Source: Colius striatus (lineage: Eukaryota > Chordata > Aves > Coliiformes > Coliidae). From it: a stretch of DNA of 64,000 nt. Shown here in pieces: positions 12,190 through 39,609 of the stretch. Made by a program: the position numbers and the translations under genes. Position 1 is the stretch's first letter, and each line of letters starts with the position of its first letter. The stretch covers positions 5,120,001 through 5,184,000 of the forward strand of contig NC_084774.1 of assembly GCF_028858725.1 (NCBI RefSeq), written 5' to 3'. The notes below the pieces were generated by a model that was not told where the DNA came from, searched no databases, and worked only from the letters and a program-made list of their open reading frames with translations.

Positions 12190-13286
12190 ACATGACTTGA
12201 ATTTATGTTTATTTTATAGATATTTTTCTATAGATACCTTTGTATAGATTGAACTGGGTGGGGGGTTATCATATACATTTTTTTTGGTATAATACATGAG
12301 AAACAAGGACGGGAACATAGCAAATGGAAACCAGCACATTCCTTGAGTGAACTCTTTGCCACACTGGGACTGAGGAACTGCATGCAATGGGCAGCCAGAG
12401 AGAAGGGAATTCCATTTCATTTAAAAACAAAAGGAACCGAGACAATGCAGGTACAACTGTCAGCAGAGGAGCAGCACTACACATGGCAAACCTCTATAAA
12501 TTAAAAGGACATTTCACTCTGACACCTACTAGGCTGTAAAGTGCAATGAAGCCTGATTTATTTACCTACAGAACACAGGAATGATCCCCTCTCCCCATTC
12601 CAATCTATCCCTAAAAAAACCCCCAACCAACCAACACAACCCAGTAAATCTAAAGAATGGACATTATCCACAGTCCTACAGAGACGCCTACATCTACTCA
12701 GTAGCACCAAGAATCTGATATGGGTGTAATTAAAACCAATTAAAACAGGGAGCAATGGTGACACCTGGGTGCTGCTGCTGCAGCCCTCCTGCCCTTCGGC
12801 AGCGTGTCGGGGAGAGGCGGCTCTGCCCGTGCCAAACGCCACGGCCACAGCCTGCCGGCCTCTCTCCACCGCGGGCCCAAGGCTGTGGCAGCACAACTGC
12901 AAAGGAGCAGAGCAGAGGGAGAGCAGCCAGAGGGGATGGCAGGGACAGGAGGGGACGGCAGGGACAGGAGGGGACAGCAGGGGACAGGGGGAGACAGCAG
13001 GGGACAGGGGGAGACAGCAGGGGACAGGAGGCCGAGGCCCCGTGTGCGCGGCGCCGTCTGCAGGTGTGTGAGGGGACTCATCTATACAGAGGTGAAGGGT
13101 CGTGCAAGTCCAACACATGCCACGAGCCTCTTTGGTGACAGGGGGATGGGAAGGGGAGGGAGGGGAGGAGGGAAAGGGAGTCAGCGCAGCCCCCCTCTCG
13201 TGAGCCTCTGGTTTGTGTCATCTTCCAAGGCCAAGGGCCTGCACGCCACAGTTCATCTGTCTCCACGTGACACCTCTCGGCAGGCC
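12190..13286 (-). other. MAP1LC3A: MAP1LC3A 3'UTR with candidate poly(A) signals
   Basis: Downstream of the stop at 13287-13289 the minus strand runs about 1.1 kb to an AT-rich stretch holding AATAAA at 12208-12213 (read as TTTATT on the plus strand). Another AATAAA lies around 12,556-12,562 and could give a shorter form. The UTR contains a G-rich minisatellite on the plus strand (12,931-13,033). The 3' end is inferred from signals only. Confidence 0.55.
12931..13033. repeat. Short G-rich minisatellite in MAP1LC3A 3'UTR
   Basis: Tandem variants of a 15-16 base unit (GGGGACAGCAGGGGACAG and GGGGAGACAGCAGGGGACAG) repeat about six times. The plus strand carries many runs of three or more G, so the transcribed strand gives C-rich RNA. 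It lies 250-360 bases past the stop codon. Confidence 0.75.
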
Positions 13287-29340
<16,054 letters not shown>

Positions 29341-29929
29341 GGCGGCCAGGGCGGCGGGGCCGGGCGCGGCGGCTCCGTCTGGCGGCGCGGCCTGCGCTGG
29401 GCTGCGGCGGAGCGGCGGCGACGTCACCGCTCCACGCCCCGGGGGCGGGGCCGGGCCGGGCCGAGGCGGCGGGGCCGGGCCGGGGCCGCACCGGCCGGGC
29501 GGGAGCGGCGGGGTCGGGGGGCGGCGAGGCCCCTCGGGCAGCTCAGCTCCGGCGGGACCGGCCCCGATGAAGAGCTGCCCCCGCGCAGCTGCTGCGCGCC
29601 GCCGCCGGCGGAAGGTCGTTTCCAGCCGCTAACGAAGGCAAGAGATAACCGAGCACGGCTGGTTACCAGGAAGACATCACGCTTTATTCCGAGGCTGGCC
29701 CTAAACATCAGCAGCTCGCTGCAACGGCAAGCACAGGGGCTGCTACAGCGGCAGCGGGAACGCTGTAACAGCAGCCTTGGGCACGCCTCCTGCAGCCTCA
29801 GCTCAAGCAGCCTCAGCTGCCGCTGCTGCCTGCCGGTAGCGAACGCTGATGCCGCGACGCAGCCTTGCGGGACTGCGCCCTGGCACTTCAGAGCATGAGT
29901 GTATCTGAGCTGCCACAGCAGACAAACCT

Positions 29930-32550
29930 GCACCTAAACCAACCTCACCGAGATTATCTGGTATTTTGCATTCCCACAGCTCCCTCTATCATTTCTCAAC
30001 TGACAAGCCTGCTGTTCCCCTGCTGCATTCAGAGGCAGATCTAGGCTGAAAGACCACAGCACAACTGCAAATAGGGCACAGCCTCTTTCTGGAGCTACTG
30101 TAAAGGAATCAAAACCCAACTGCAACCAAAATGTCGTTTCCTGAGGAACCACGGTTAACATCCCTGCTGAACGTGTGCCACAATCAAAGCTGTGCTCTGC
30201 CAAAGCAATTTATGGCAAACTGGCGTGAGGCACAAGTGAACAGAAAATGTTAAAGGATTGAGTACAAACATGGTAAAAAGAAGAAAGACACAAAAGATGC
30301 ATTTATTAACAGACTGCTCCAATTATTAAAAGGGTCACCAATTGAAAGAAAAACATGTGTAACCACAATTGAACAAATTCTTGTAGAGTTTACCCAAGAA
30401 AGGAAGCAACTGCTGTCACAGCCGACATCATGGGTTCTGCTTTGATCAAGCAGGAGCAGTAGTTGAATACAAACTGGAAAGGAATTGTCAGCTCCTCAGA
30501 CTGACTTTTACAGGCAGAGACATTAATTTTCAATGTATTTTCTGGTCCTTTTAACCAGAAGGAAAAAGGAAGGAAAAGCAGCAATGTTGAACTGGCAGGC
30601 TGGACAACTTTACAGACCGCACCCTCAGGCAATGGACTTTTTACCACTGCTATAAAGTGATAACCCTTCTTTAGTGAGAGGCAGGAGTTTCTAACGTAGT
30701 GATCTGATCCCCGATTTCATCCACACAGACCTCACTGCAGGACTGGGGCTGTAATTCCATAGAAGATTATTCATTCACGTGGAGTGGGGAGAAGACACTG
30801 GCTCACAAGAGCCCTGGAGCTTCTCAGCATGTTCATGGACTTACAAGAATGAGACGTGGACCAAGGAAATTTTCATTCCAATGCAGCAGGTATGTGCTGG
30901 TGGACAGCAAACTAAACATGAGCCAGAAACGTGCCCTCGTGGGCAAGAAGCCAATGGCATCCTGAGGTATCAAGAAGAGTGTGGGCAGCAGGTCAAAGGA
31001 GGTTCTGCTCCCCCTCTACTCTGCCCCCTGTCCGGTTCTGGGCTCCTCAGCTCAAGAGAGACAGGGAACTGCTGGTGGCTGCAGGGCCACCAAGATGCTG
31101 AGGGGATGGAACATTTCTCTATGTGAGGAGGAAAAGCTGTGGGACCTGGGATTGTTCAGCCTGGAGAAGGCTGAGAGGGGATCTCATTAACACTTACAAG
31201 TATTTAAAAGGTGCATATCACGAGGATGGGGCCAGTTGTTTTTTCTGTGGTGCCCAGTGACAGGACGAGTCATAATGGTCAAAAGCTGGAACAAAAAAAA
31301 CCCACTTAAACATAATATGCCTTAGCTCATATACTTCTGCCCACAGACACAGCAGTCAGGAGCAATCCCTGACCAGCACAGGAACCAGCATCCACACAAA
31401 AAAAAACCCAGCATCCACACAAAAGTGCTGTTACTCAAAATTCTTTAAGTGCACAGCAGGTTCTGCCCGTAGGCTGTGCATCTCTGCTCAGGTGCCCTTT
31501 GGCAGAAATTCCTTTCCAGGCTGATAAAACACTTCTATCATAAGGAGTCTGAGGCCAATGTGAGGAGGCTGAAGCACAGCAGGCAGCTTCCCTGCCTGAG
31601 AGCCGCCCTCCTCTGTGAGACCAGGGACTGGGGAAGGCCCCAGTGCGGTGCTGCAGCAGGTCCAGTGTTGGGCCACCTCAGGATTCAAATAGAAGGCAGC
31701 ACAAGGCAGTATACATCACCCCTGGACTTGGGCTGTGATGTCCTGCACATCCTTAAGACTCTTCAGTAAGAGTCAGAGTTGTGTCTGTAACACACATGAC
31801 AAGTTCTTGAGCTCTGCATGCAACGATGAGCCTCTTTCAAGGCTACAAAAATAACCAAAATAACCATTTTGGAGGAATTAGATGACAATTTTGTCCTTCA
31901 TGGTCATCAATAAACTAATTACTAACATGAAATTGGCTCTTGAATTGTGCTAGTATGAGAGCTCCAAGAGGCGCTCTCAATGACCTTCCTTAGCCACAAT
32001 ACTTCTCTGTGAAATAAAAAGGAAGTGGTAGGAAAATGCTCCAACATTCAAAGCACTTACAAGTACCCTGCACATACACTTCAGACTAAATCCTTGTTTA
32101 AAAAAGCAACAAATGAGTAAACACAGTCCTAGGAAGGTTCTGAAGAAATACTTAGTCAACCAGGAGAATAATCAAAACCTTCAGAAGGAAAACACAGAAG
32201 AGAAAAACCAGTCACTGGTGACACTTTTTCATTTGATCCAGCCAGACTTTTTCAAAGTAACTTGTAAAACCAAGAGAATAAGATAGAACTACAGGACAGG
32301 CAAGTTTCATATTTACAGTCGTTAAAAAGAAAGAGTCTAAAAGCATATCTCAAGCAATGGTGATAGAAGGATGGAAACATACAGAGTAACATTTTTTAGA
32401 ACATTATTAGAGTTTTATTGTATTATCTTCTTATTTAGAGATTTTGTTGCAATTTTACTGCCTGATTCTAATTTACCAGCTCTTCCTCAAAATGAGTTGT
32501 GATTAAAAAAACCAAAAGTGCCACTTTGTCTGTTTGTAAACAACAAAAAC
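29930..32550. other. Spacer between DYNLRB1 copy A and the MAP1LC3A promoter
   Basis: The left 210 bases align with copy B. The block 30,141-32,361 has no counterpart in copy B and contains one CR1 fragment (30,950-31,290). An AATAAA on the minus strand near 29,681 (also in copy B near 40,510) is not linked to any exon I can identify. Nothing else is recognised. Confidence 0.55.
30950..31290 (+). repeat. CR1 LINE fragment present only in duplication copy A
   Basis: Sense CR1 3' region: GCTGCAGGGCCACCAAGATG, then TTGTTCAGCCTGGAGAAGGC and GAGGATGGGGCCAG. The 3' tail is missing. The element lies inside the 2.2-kb block absent from copy B. Confidence 0.8.
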
Positions 32551-32572
32551 ACCTGCTTTTGTTTTTCCAGAC

Positions 32573-32578
32573 TTTATT
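32573..32578 (-). terminator. Poly(A) signal of DYNLRB1 copy A
   Basis: AATAAA on the minus strand (TTTATT on plus), about 100 bases after the stop. It is followed by GT-rich sequence in the direction of transcription and conserved in copy B at 41,180-41,185. Confidence 0.8.
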
Positions 32579-32679
32579 GAAGCAACATAGCAAAGTTAAT
32601 ACTAATGCTCTATTTTCTTACCATTAAATAAAAAGAGGACAGTCAGGCAAAGGGAAAAAAACAGACCAAGTCAGTGTAA

Positions 32680-35600
32680 TCACTCAGGTCTATTCTGGAT
32701 GACGATCAGCAAGTAGTCGTTTTCTGGAGAAAAGAAAGAAAAAAGCTTTCACTGCTTGTTATTTGTCCACAGCAACAGTAAATTTCAACAGCTTTTCAGA
32801 TCTCACTGATACACTGCAGGAACTGGAGATTTCTGACATGCATTCTCAATGAGCATTACAGGCCTGGCTCAGTATGTGCCTAGGAAATGGCAGTAAAGGG
32901 CACGTGCAATGACTCAGGGTTTGTGTGCAGCTGTAAGGTGAACAGCATCCAACCAGAGCTGCCTTCTGTACAGAACAAAGGGAAAGAACAAGAGGCCACA
33001 GTGCTGGTTTACAGGAAAATACAATATTTCAGTTGAAAATCAAGGAGCTCTGGGGGAAACTGAGAGACAGAAGAGGTGAAATCAGAGTGGAGAAAACAAG
33101 CACACAACTTTTCATCCTCTCCTGTGCATCCCAGTGTAAGCTGATGGAGGGGAACCTGCTTTAGCAGGGGGTTGGGTTGGATGAGCTCTGCAGGGCCCTT
33201 CCAATCCCCACCACTCTGGGATTCTGTGATTTCTTCCCATTCCACAATTTGATGAAATACTGAGGACATTTCCCGAGGAGAAGGTTGCTGCTGCTATATT
33301 CTGTGCCTCACAACTGCAGACACAATATGCTCTCTTACTTTTCTCTGAACTGGAACTGAGCTGGAGAAAGCAAATCAGCTCCTTGACAAAGACGACTTAA
33401 GACAACACAAACAGAAGCTGTGGGCAGAAGTCTTCTCTCAGGCTGACAAGAAAAGAATTGTGCTGGATTCCCTGCTGCCTGCTTTCAGCCCACACACCTG
33501 TTCCAAGCATGACCTCGTTTTTCTTGGAGCGGATCCGCAGGAAGGTGAGGTCGTTCTGGGGGTCGATGTCTCGCACAGCGCTCCGCGCCTGCGTGACGAT
33601 GCTGCCCATCAGCCCGGCGTACTGAATCGTGGTGGAGTTGTCCATAGTGCTTCTAATAGGAGTACCTGCAAGAAACAGGTATGGCACTCTATGAGACAGC
33701 ATGAATCACTGACAAAACTCCAGAACTGACTCTGCCTTGGCCATCATCAGGTCTGACTGCAGTGGCTATTTGACCTAAGCAGATGTTGTCACACATCAGG
33801 GATCAGGAGTGGTCTTTTTAAAGGCTTTAAAGAAAAACACAAACAGAATAAGGTGTGGAAAGGCTAAGATCTGGAGCCACAGGTGTAGGTGAGAACAACT
33901 GTTTCTCTCTAGCAGCATTAGTGCTCTATCTTTGCTTTTTCATTGATTTGTTTATTGATGAGATTTGCAAATATAAATGAATAAGAACAAAAATACCTGG
34001 GGAGGAGAGGGGCCATATCAATGGTTCCACTTTGTTCTTGTGACTGGGGAAAGCTTTTCTTATCAGAAAGGCTCCTGAACATCACAGCTAGAGGATATTC
34101 AAGTTACCTAGGCTGGGATAGCATTGATTATGGAGGACACCAGCAGCTGCATCACACAGTTACAAAGCTGAGGCTCCAACATTTAGCCCTATTGCAGGGT
34201 TAAAGCAATAGCTGCTGCAGTTCTGCAAGGTCCCTGGGTAAATTCCTGTGCACCAGCCAAGAGGGCAGACACACCTGCGCTGTTTGGACAGAACTTTCCC
34301 TTGCTTATACTTCTGCTACCCATTTTCCCACAAGAAGTCAGTCAAAATGCAGCTCAGGTGGCAAAATGCTGCAGCAGCCAACCACCAAACACTGTCATGG
34401 CAGAAAAACTGCTGCAGGTGTATCCTCAAATAAGGGCAGCTTCAGCCTGGAAAGTACAATCATTACCTGCTGCCATGAAAAAGCAGGGAGCAGGAACACA
34501 AGCTGCATGTGAGTACACAACAAGCTGATCTTCAATATATTCATACAGAGCTACCTTGTCCAAGGAAAATGGCTAAGCAATATTCCATTTAAATTGATCA
34601 TCACACAATTTTAAGAGGCTGGGCTGCTCACAGTGTATTTGGAATGCTCTGACCAAGTCTGCTCTGGTTTTTGGACCCCTCAAGGACTCCAAAACAGAAA
34701 CAATTAGCTTCTGAACCTCATGAAGCCACAAGCACAAGAGCGCTGCGAAGCCAAGCCAGCAGCGTTCTGGACGTGCACAGCAGCAAAGTACACAGCTGTC
34801 AGGACAGCTTTTAGTGCTGCTGACAAAGGCTTTGACAGAACACAATCTCAAACATTGACATAACTCAAACATCTCTAAGCATCTGCAATTTATTTTCATT
34901 TCTTTCCTAAAATTATGAAGCTTCCAGAAAAGCACAAATGGGAATGCCTTGTAGCCTAACTACTGTCTGTCTGCTTTGGCTACAGGAAAACCTTTTCTAA
35001 AGGCAGGCTGTAATCCAAAGGCAGGTAGTACAATCAGCAGCCCTTAAAGTGTATGTTTAGGGTAAGTTACACCTCAGAAAACCAAGACTGGCACAGTACC
35101 TTCAGAATTAACAACAATTAACCCTTCCACTCCTTGATGGCTCTGAATTCGCTTCAGTGTTTCTTCCACCTCAGCCTGCAAACAGAAAGATCACCAATCA
35201 ACAGATGAAAGCTGTCGTTTGCCTTCACCAAATCTTTGTGATAATTTGTCTGAAAATAAAGCTGCACAATGAAAATAAAGCTGCACAATGATGAAAACAC
35301 ACACAGAATTTAAGGAAAAAGTAGAAAAGTATAAATTCTGTGTGCAGGGACCAACTTCCCTTTAGCAAATGCACGCTAAGAGTAACTGGGAATAAGAAAA
35401 GTGAGGGGAAAGACAATGAATACGTGCTATGTGTTTAAAACTCTGATTCATGCTGGGATAGCTACAAGATTCCAATGTCTGACAGTAATTTGCAACTCTG
35501 TGAAATCAACTTGAAATAAATAAAGGAAAAAGGGAAGCTGAAGGCCAAGACAGCTGTCTCTGTCTTCTCTGTAACAATCACAATTCCATAAGAGCTTTCA

Positions 35601-37776
35601 AAGCCTTCTACAAAACTCCCATTGCTATGAGACATCAATCCAAATTTAACCATGGGCTCTCTAACAGGGTCATAAAACCTCAGCACCTTTTCCACACTGG
35701 GGTGAATATTTGGTGTTTTTTATTTCCGTTAAAGGAAACACAAACAGGCAACATCTTTCAGATCCTGTAAGACAAGGGTCCCACGGAAAGGGTCTGGGGG
35801 AAAACCGGAATCACCTGAACTTGAGGAAAGCGAGACCTACATGGGGCATTTGGCCAACATGCCTTAGTTCCTTAGCCACAGCAGTGAACGACCCTCTCTC
35901 CACTTCTGCCCCACAGCAAAGCAGCACAGTTATAAGGCCTGTTCCCTGGAAAGAGGAATTGTTCTGACAAAAGAACAGGGCCTCACAACAAGCTTTCTGC
36001 AGAGTGAAAATGTTTTGGAGTTAACAGGAACTGTTGCTGTCAGGGATGGTTCCACTTGAGATGGTCTCTACAAACAGTTTTTCTGCCTTACCCAGCACAG
36101 AAAGATTTTTTTCAACACAGAAAGATCTTTTCAACAAAGCTCTTGATTATTTCTGAATGCTGGACTGTTTGCAAATGGAAGACAAAGGAAACAAAGAACA
36201 AATTACAGGGAGTACAAATGCTTCTTGTATTAAAGGTTTGGCAGGAATAACCCTCGCTGTGTTCCAGCTCACCCTCAGGTATCCGAGGGGCTGGAGGTGG
36301 CTGGGCTTGGATTCTGAGTGATACCCAATTCAGTTCATTCAGTGCATCAAACTGTCACGACTGTGGGTGCACAAACAGCACAAAGCATCTTCAGTACAGG
36401 CACGTCCTCACCCAGCACAGTCACACTGCAGGATCTGGGTCATGTTCAAAGAGGACTCTCACAGCAGATTAACATATAGCGCAGTGTATTGAAGCAGCAT
36501 TTGCCAGTGGTAAACACACTGTCTGCAAAAGTATGTGCAAACGTTAAGAATGCGACTAACGTGGCCGGACACAAACGTGTTACAACATGGAATGACTCTA
36601 CAGAGGTTTCTAAGCTCCCCTGGAAAGCACTCGCTACAGCTCTTGGAATCTCATCCAAGCTTTAACTGCCAGGTTCACCTAAAAACTACGTCTTAGTGGA
36701 CCACTTTAATTTTCTGTCTAAAACCTCTGCCAGCATTCAGTTCTTCAGAAATTTTTCCACATATTTTCAAAGAACTACAGGATGCTTTGGGTTGGAAGGG
36801 GCCTCTAAAGATCATCCAGCAAAACCCCTCGCTAAAGCAGGTTCCCCTCCATCAGCGGGCACAGGAACATGTCTAGGTGGGTTTGGAAACCTCACGAGGA
36901 GCCTCCACACCCTCCCTGGGCAGCCTGGGCCAGGGCTCCCTCACATGAACAGTAAAATAGCTTTTTCTTATGTTTAAATGGAAATTCTTGTGTTCCAGCT
37001 TCTTTCCATTACCCCTTGTCCTGTCACCAGATACAATAGAAAAAAAGTGCTGCCCCAACCTCCTGACACCCACCCTTTAGATATTTGTAAACGCTAATGA
37101 GATCCCCCGCTGTCTTCTCTATCTGGACTAAATGTTGACCCCTGATATAATGATTATGTATTAGCCAACGACACATTTGAACAGGAAGCAACCTCCAATA
37201 GAGTTATGGTGAAATAAACACGCTGTAGGTTCCCCAGAACATCAAACAGACAGTTGTCTTAAAATTGCCCTTTCCCTGATCTCTTTCAGGTGCAGGAATT
37301 GTAACCTACTAAGTAAGAAACGCAAAGGTTTCTCTCTGAGCCTCTCTAGCCCACCGCACGGCACAGGTCAGTGCTCGACAGACTTAATGGAAGGCTTACG
37401 GAAACCACCAACACCAATTTTGGGCCAGACGCCCGCGGCCCTGGTCACCAGCAAACGCTGTGCCACAGCAGCGGCCTCCGAGCGGCGTGCGAGCACCGGC
37501 GAGACGCGGCACCCCGGCCAAAACCCCTCCGCCATCACCGGCCCCACCCGCGCGTCCCCAGCACCGGCACCGGGCCCGCGGCGAACCGGGGCCGTGAAGG
37601 GAAACCAGACGGAAACCGGCTCTGGCGTCCATCGCGGCCTCGGCGGCCCTGGGCCCGGCGCTGTCCGCACCGCTGGGCGGGGACTCGCGGCAACGCCGAC
37701 GCCAGCGTTCCCCACGGCGGATTCCCCCGGGCGGCCCCGCTCGCACCCCGCGCCCCGCCGCGGCCTCACGCACCAT
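32680..37776 (-). CDS. DYNLRB1: DYNLRB1 copy A, diverged roadblock-type dynein light chain paralogue
   Basis: Exons on the minus strand: 1 = ATG at 37774-37776 (exon 1 codes only Met), 2 = 35100-35175, 3 = 33498-33665, 4 = 32680-32723 (stop TGA). Phases are 0, 1, 1 and the product is 96 residues, the family length. DYNLRB1 forms a homodimer with the roadblock/LC7 fold and binds the intermediate chains of cytoplasmic dynein 1. Compared with copy B, copy A has His14, Gln15, Glu18, Leu20, Thr28, Lys74, Val78, Leu80, Gly81, Arg94 and Pro95. At ten of these sites copy B matches the mammalian sequence as I recall it, the exception being residue 74. The central part (29-73) is identical in both. Splice sites remain usable, although exon 3's donor is GTGTGT through a six-base difference. 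The frame is intact, so this is probably a working paralogue, though expression is unproven. Confidence 0.9.
33130..33232 (+). repeat. CR1 3' tail in DYNLRB1-A intron 3 (shared with copy B)
   Basis: Short sense CR1 end: CCTGCTTTAGCAGGGGGTTG, then GATGAGCTCTGCAGGGCCCT and GGGATTCTGTGATTTCTT. The same element occurs at 41,830-41,932 in copy B, so it inserted before the duplication. Confidence 0.85.
35257..35294. repeat. Two-unit 19-bp tandem repeat in DYNLRB1-A intron 1
   Basis: The unit GAAAATAAAGCTGCACAAT occurs twice here and four times at the matching place in copy B (about 43,970-44,044). It is a length-variable repeat just upstream of exon 2 on the minus strand. Confidence 0.8.
36776..37130 (-). 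repeat. CR1 LINE 3' fragment in DYNLRB1-A intron 1 (shared with copy B)
   Basis: Reverse-complemented CR1: TTTGGGTTGGAAGGGGCCTC, then CACCCTCCCTGGGCAGCCTG and CAATAGAAAAAAAGTGCTGC. The counterpart at 44,535-44,870 shows that it predates the duplication. Confidence 0.88.
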
Positions 37777-38074
37777 GTCGAGCCGCCGGAGCCGAAACCG
37801 CCGCCGGAGCCGGAGCCGAAACCGCCGCCGGAGCCCCCGCAGCCGCCGCCTCCTCGAGCGCCCCCTCACGCAGCGCGCGCAGCCCGGAAGCGCCCCTCAG
37901 GGCCGCCCCGCCCCGGCCGTTGCTTCCGGCGGCGGCCGAGTCGCGGTTCCGGGGCGGGATCGTCGGAGCTTCAGCGCTCCCTTAACGGCGGCGGCAGAGC
38001 TGGTAGCGCCCGGAGTGAACGCTTCGGCTGCTCCCGGAGCCGCCGGGAGGCGCGGGGCAGAGCAGGCTGCGGCA
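37410..38074 (-). promoter_or_regulatory. DYNLRB1: CpG island and promoter of DYNLRB1 copy A
   Basis: GC-rich sequence surrounds exon 1 (ATG|GTGCGTGAGG, start codon at 37774-37776). Upstream on the minus strand lie an ETS-like GGAAG core in a GGCCGCCGCCGGAAGCAAC context, GC boxes, and a 24-bp direct repeat in the leader (about 37,784-37,833). No TATA box is seen. The island is cut at 38,074 by the duplication junction, so sequence that lies further upstream in copy B (45,719-45,790) is missing here. Confidence 0.75.
37784..37833. repeat. 24-bp direct repeat in DYNLRB1 5' leader
   Basis: GCCGGAGCCGAAACCGCCGC plus four more bases occurs twice in tandem just upstream of the start codon, and again in copy B at about 45,428-45,477. 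It makes an arginine-rich open frame on the plus strand that I regard as chance. Confidence 0.7.
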
Positions 38075-39609
38075 AAGCCTGCCTACACAGCAGACGTGTC
38101 TCAGTGTCTACAGCCAGGCCCAGCACATGAAAGCAAAGGGTTACTGTCAGATTTTACCCCCATGCACCCAGGTCAAAGATGCTCTGCTGCAGGCGTGCCA
38201 AGGCACACACTGGCTCACAGCACATCACCCTGTCACCGCTAACGGCCCATCACATCATGGGACAAGCAGCACTTGGTGCCCTGAACACACCTTGTCTCAA
38301 CCCGCTGACATCTCCCAGCTGCTCCCTTTTTCACGGCTTCAACAAACAGAAACGCAGACATTCTATTCGGGAGAGACAAACACAAGGCAGATGAACAACC
38401 AGGAGAAATTCATGGAGAAACAGCTGTCACAAACACAAGAAGGGAGAAAATGTGTGTTGAGGAAAGCAGAATCCTCAGCACTGGGTGGCAGACTGCCTTG
38501 TAAACAATCGCTTCCTGCTCCTGTTGTGTAATGATTCCAATACGAAAACAAGCTGTATTTACTTTCTCCAACTGAGCAATTCCAGCCCTGACCCAAAGCA
38601 ACTGCGAGGGCTGCCAGGCCTCCTCCTCCCCCTCTTCCCCCTGGCTGAGCTCTGCAGACCAGTCAGCTGAGAGAGCAAAAGGCCAGGGGAAAGTACACAG
38701 AAACAAGGAGCACTCGCAGTTGCCGGCACCAAACTCCTTCACCCGCCCTCTCTCCCTCTTGGGCTATTTTAATCCTGCTTTCTTGCAACTACTCTGAGCC
38801 TCCGATGTTGTTTTCCTTCTGGCTCGTACAAACTCTGAGCAACGTGCAAAGGCAAACCCAACTCCTCCTGACCACTTCTAAGCTGATCCTCACCCATTTA
38901 ACCGCAGGGAGTTTCTAAGGGCTTCATTTAGGACTTTACTGCCTTTAACAGGCAGCTGAGGAGAACACAGCAGAGTCCCAAGCAAAGTATCCTGGGGCAC
39001 ACAGACCTCATCTTGTACTTGTTTGTGCACGTTCCCTGGGCCCAGTCGCTGGGGCAGGTGAAGGCTGGGTAAAGCATTCAAGGCCAGAAGGGTTATGCCA
39101 AGAAACCACCAAATATTTACAGTTTCCAAGACAACAGCAAGGGGCTGGATCAGCAGCTCGATTCTAAAACTCACCTAAGGAAACACGTCCTCACCCGTGT
39201 TTAGACGGTAGCTGACACACAACGAGACCCCGTTCTGCATGCACACACTAATTTCAGCGTTATTCAGGCAGCAAAGCACAACTTGGGACGTAACCTGCCA
39301 GAAACGGGCACCTCTCCCCACACCAGCTGGCAAAGCTCAAGAGAAACAGCGGTTGATGTTTCACACGGTTCCACTATCGGCCGGGCAGGCGAATCTGGCC
39401 ATTCCTCCGGCGGCCTCCCTGTCATTTGATTTGCCCACCAGGGACGTTCAGCGAAGGGGTGGCGATGATGTCAGGATTAGCTGCTCTGGATCTCAAGCAC
39501 AACTAGGAGAGGGCACATCACATTCTTAGAACAACACCAACACTCAAGCTACTGAGACAGGGAGCGGGGAGGGCAGGTGTTGAGCAGCTCAGCGTGCTGT
39601 GCCCGTCAG

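Noticed and set aside
29424-29933. 169-codon minus-strand open frame, also present at 40,256-40,765
   Set aside because: It is conserved only because the DNA is duplicated. Composition follows CpG-island bias, no domain is visible, and it lies in the MAP1LC3A promoter.
31560-31780. Possible repeat fragment next to the copy A-only CR1
   Set aside because: It has weak resemblance to CR1-like phrases but no tail or alignable core, so I could not assign a family.
37775-38242. Plus-strand open frame rich in Arg/Ser (SRRSRNRRRSRSRNRRRS), resembling an SR protein
   Set aside because: It is the antisense of the DYNLRB1 leader, created by a 24-bp GC-rich direct repeat. It runs across the duplication junction and lacks any partner exons.
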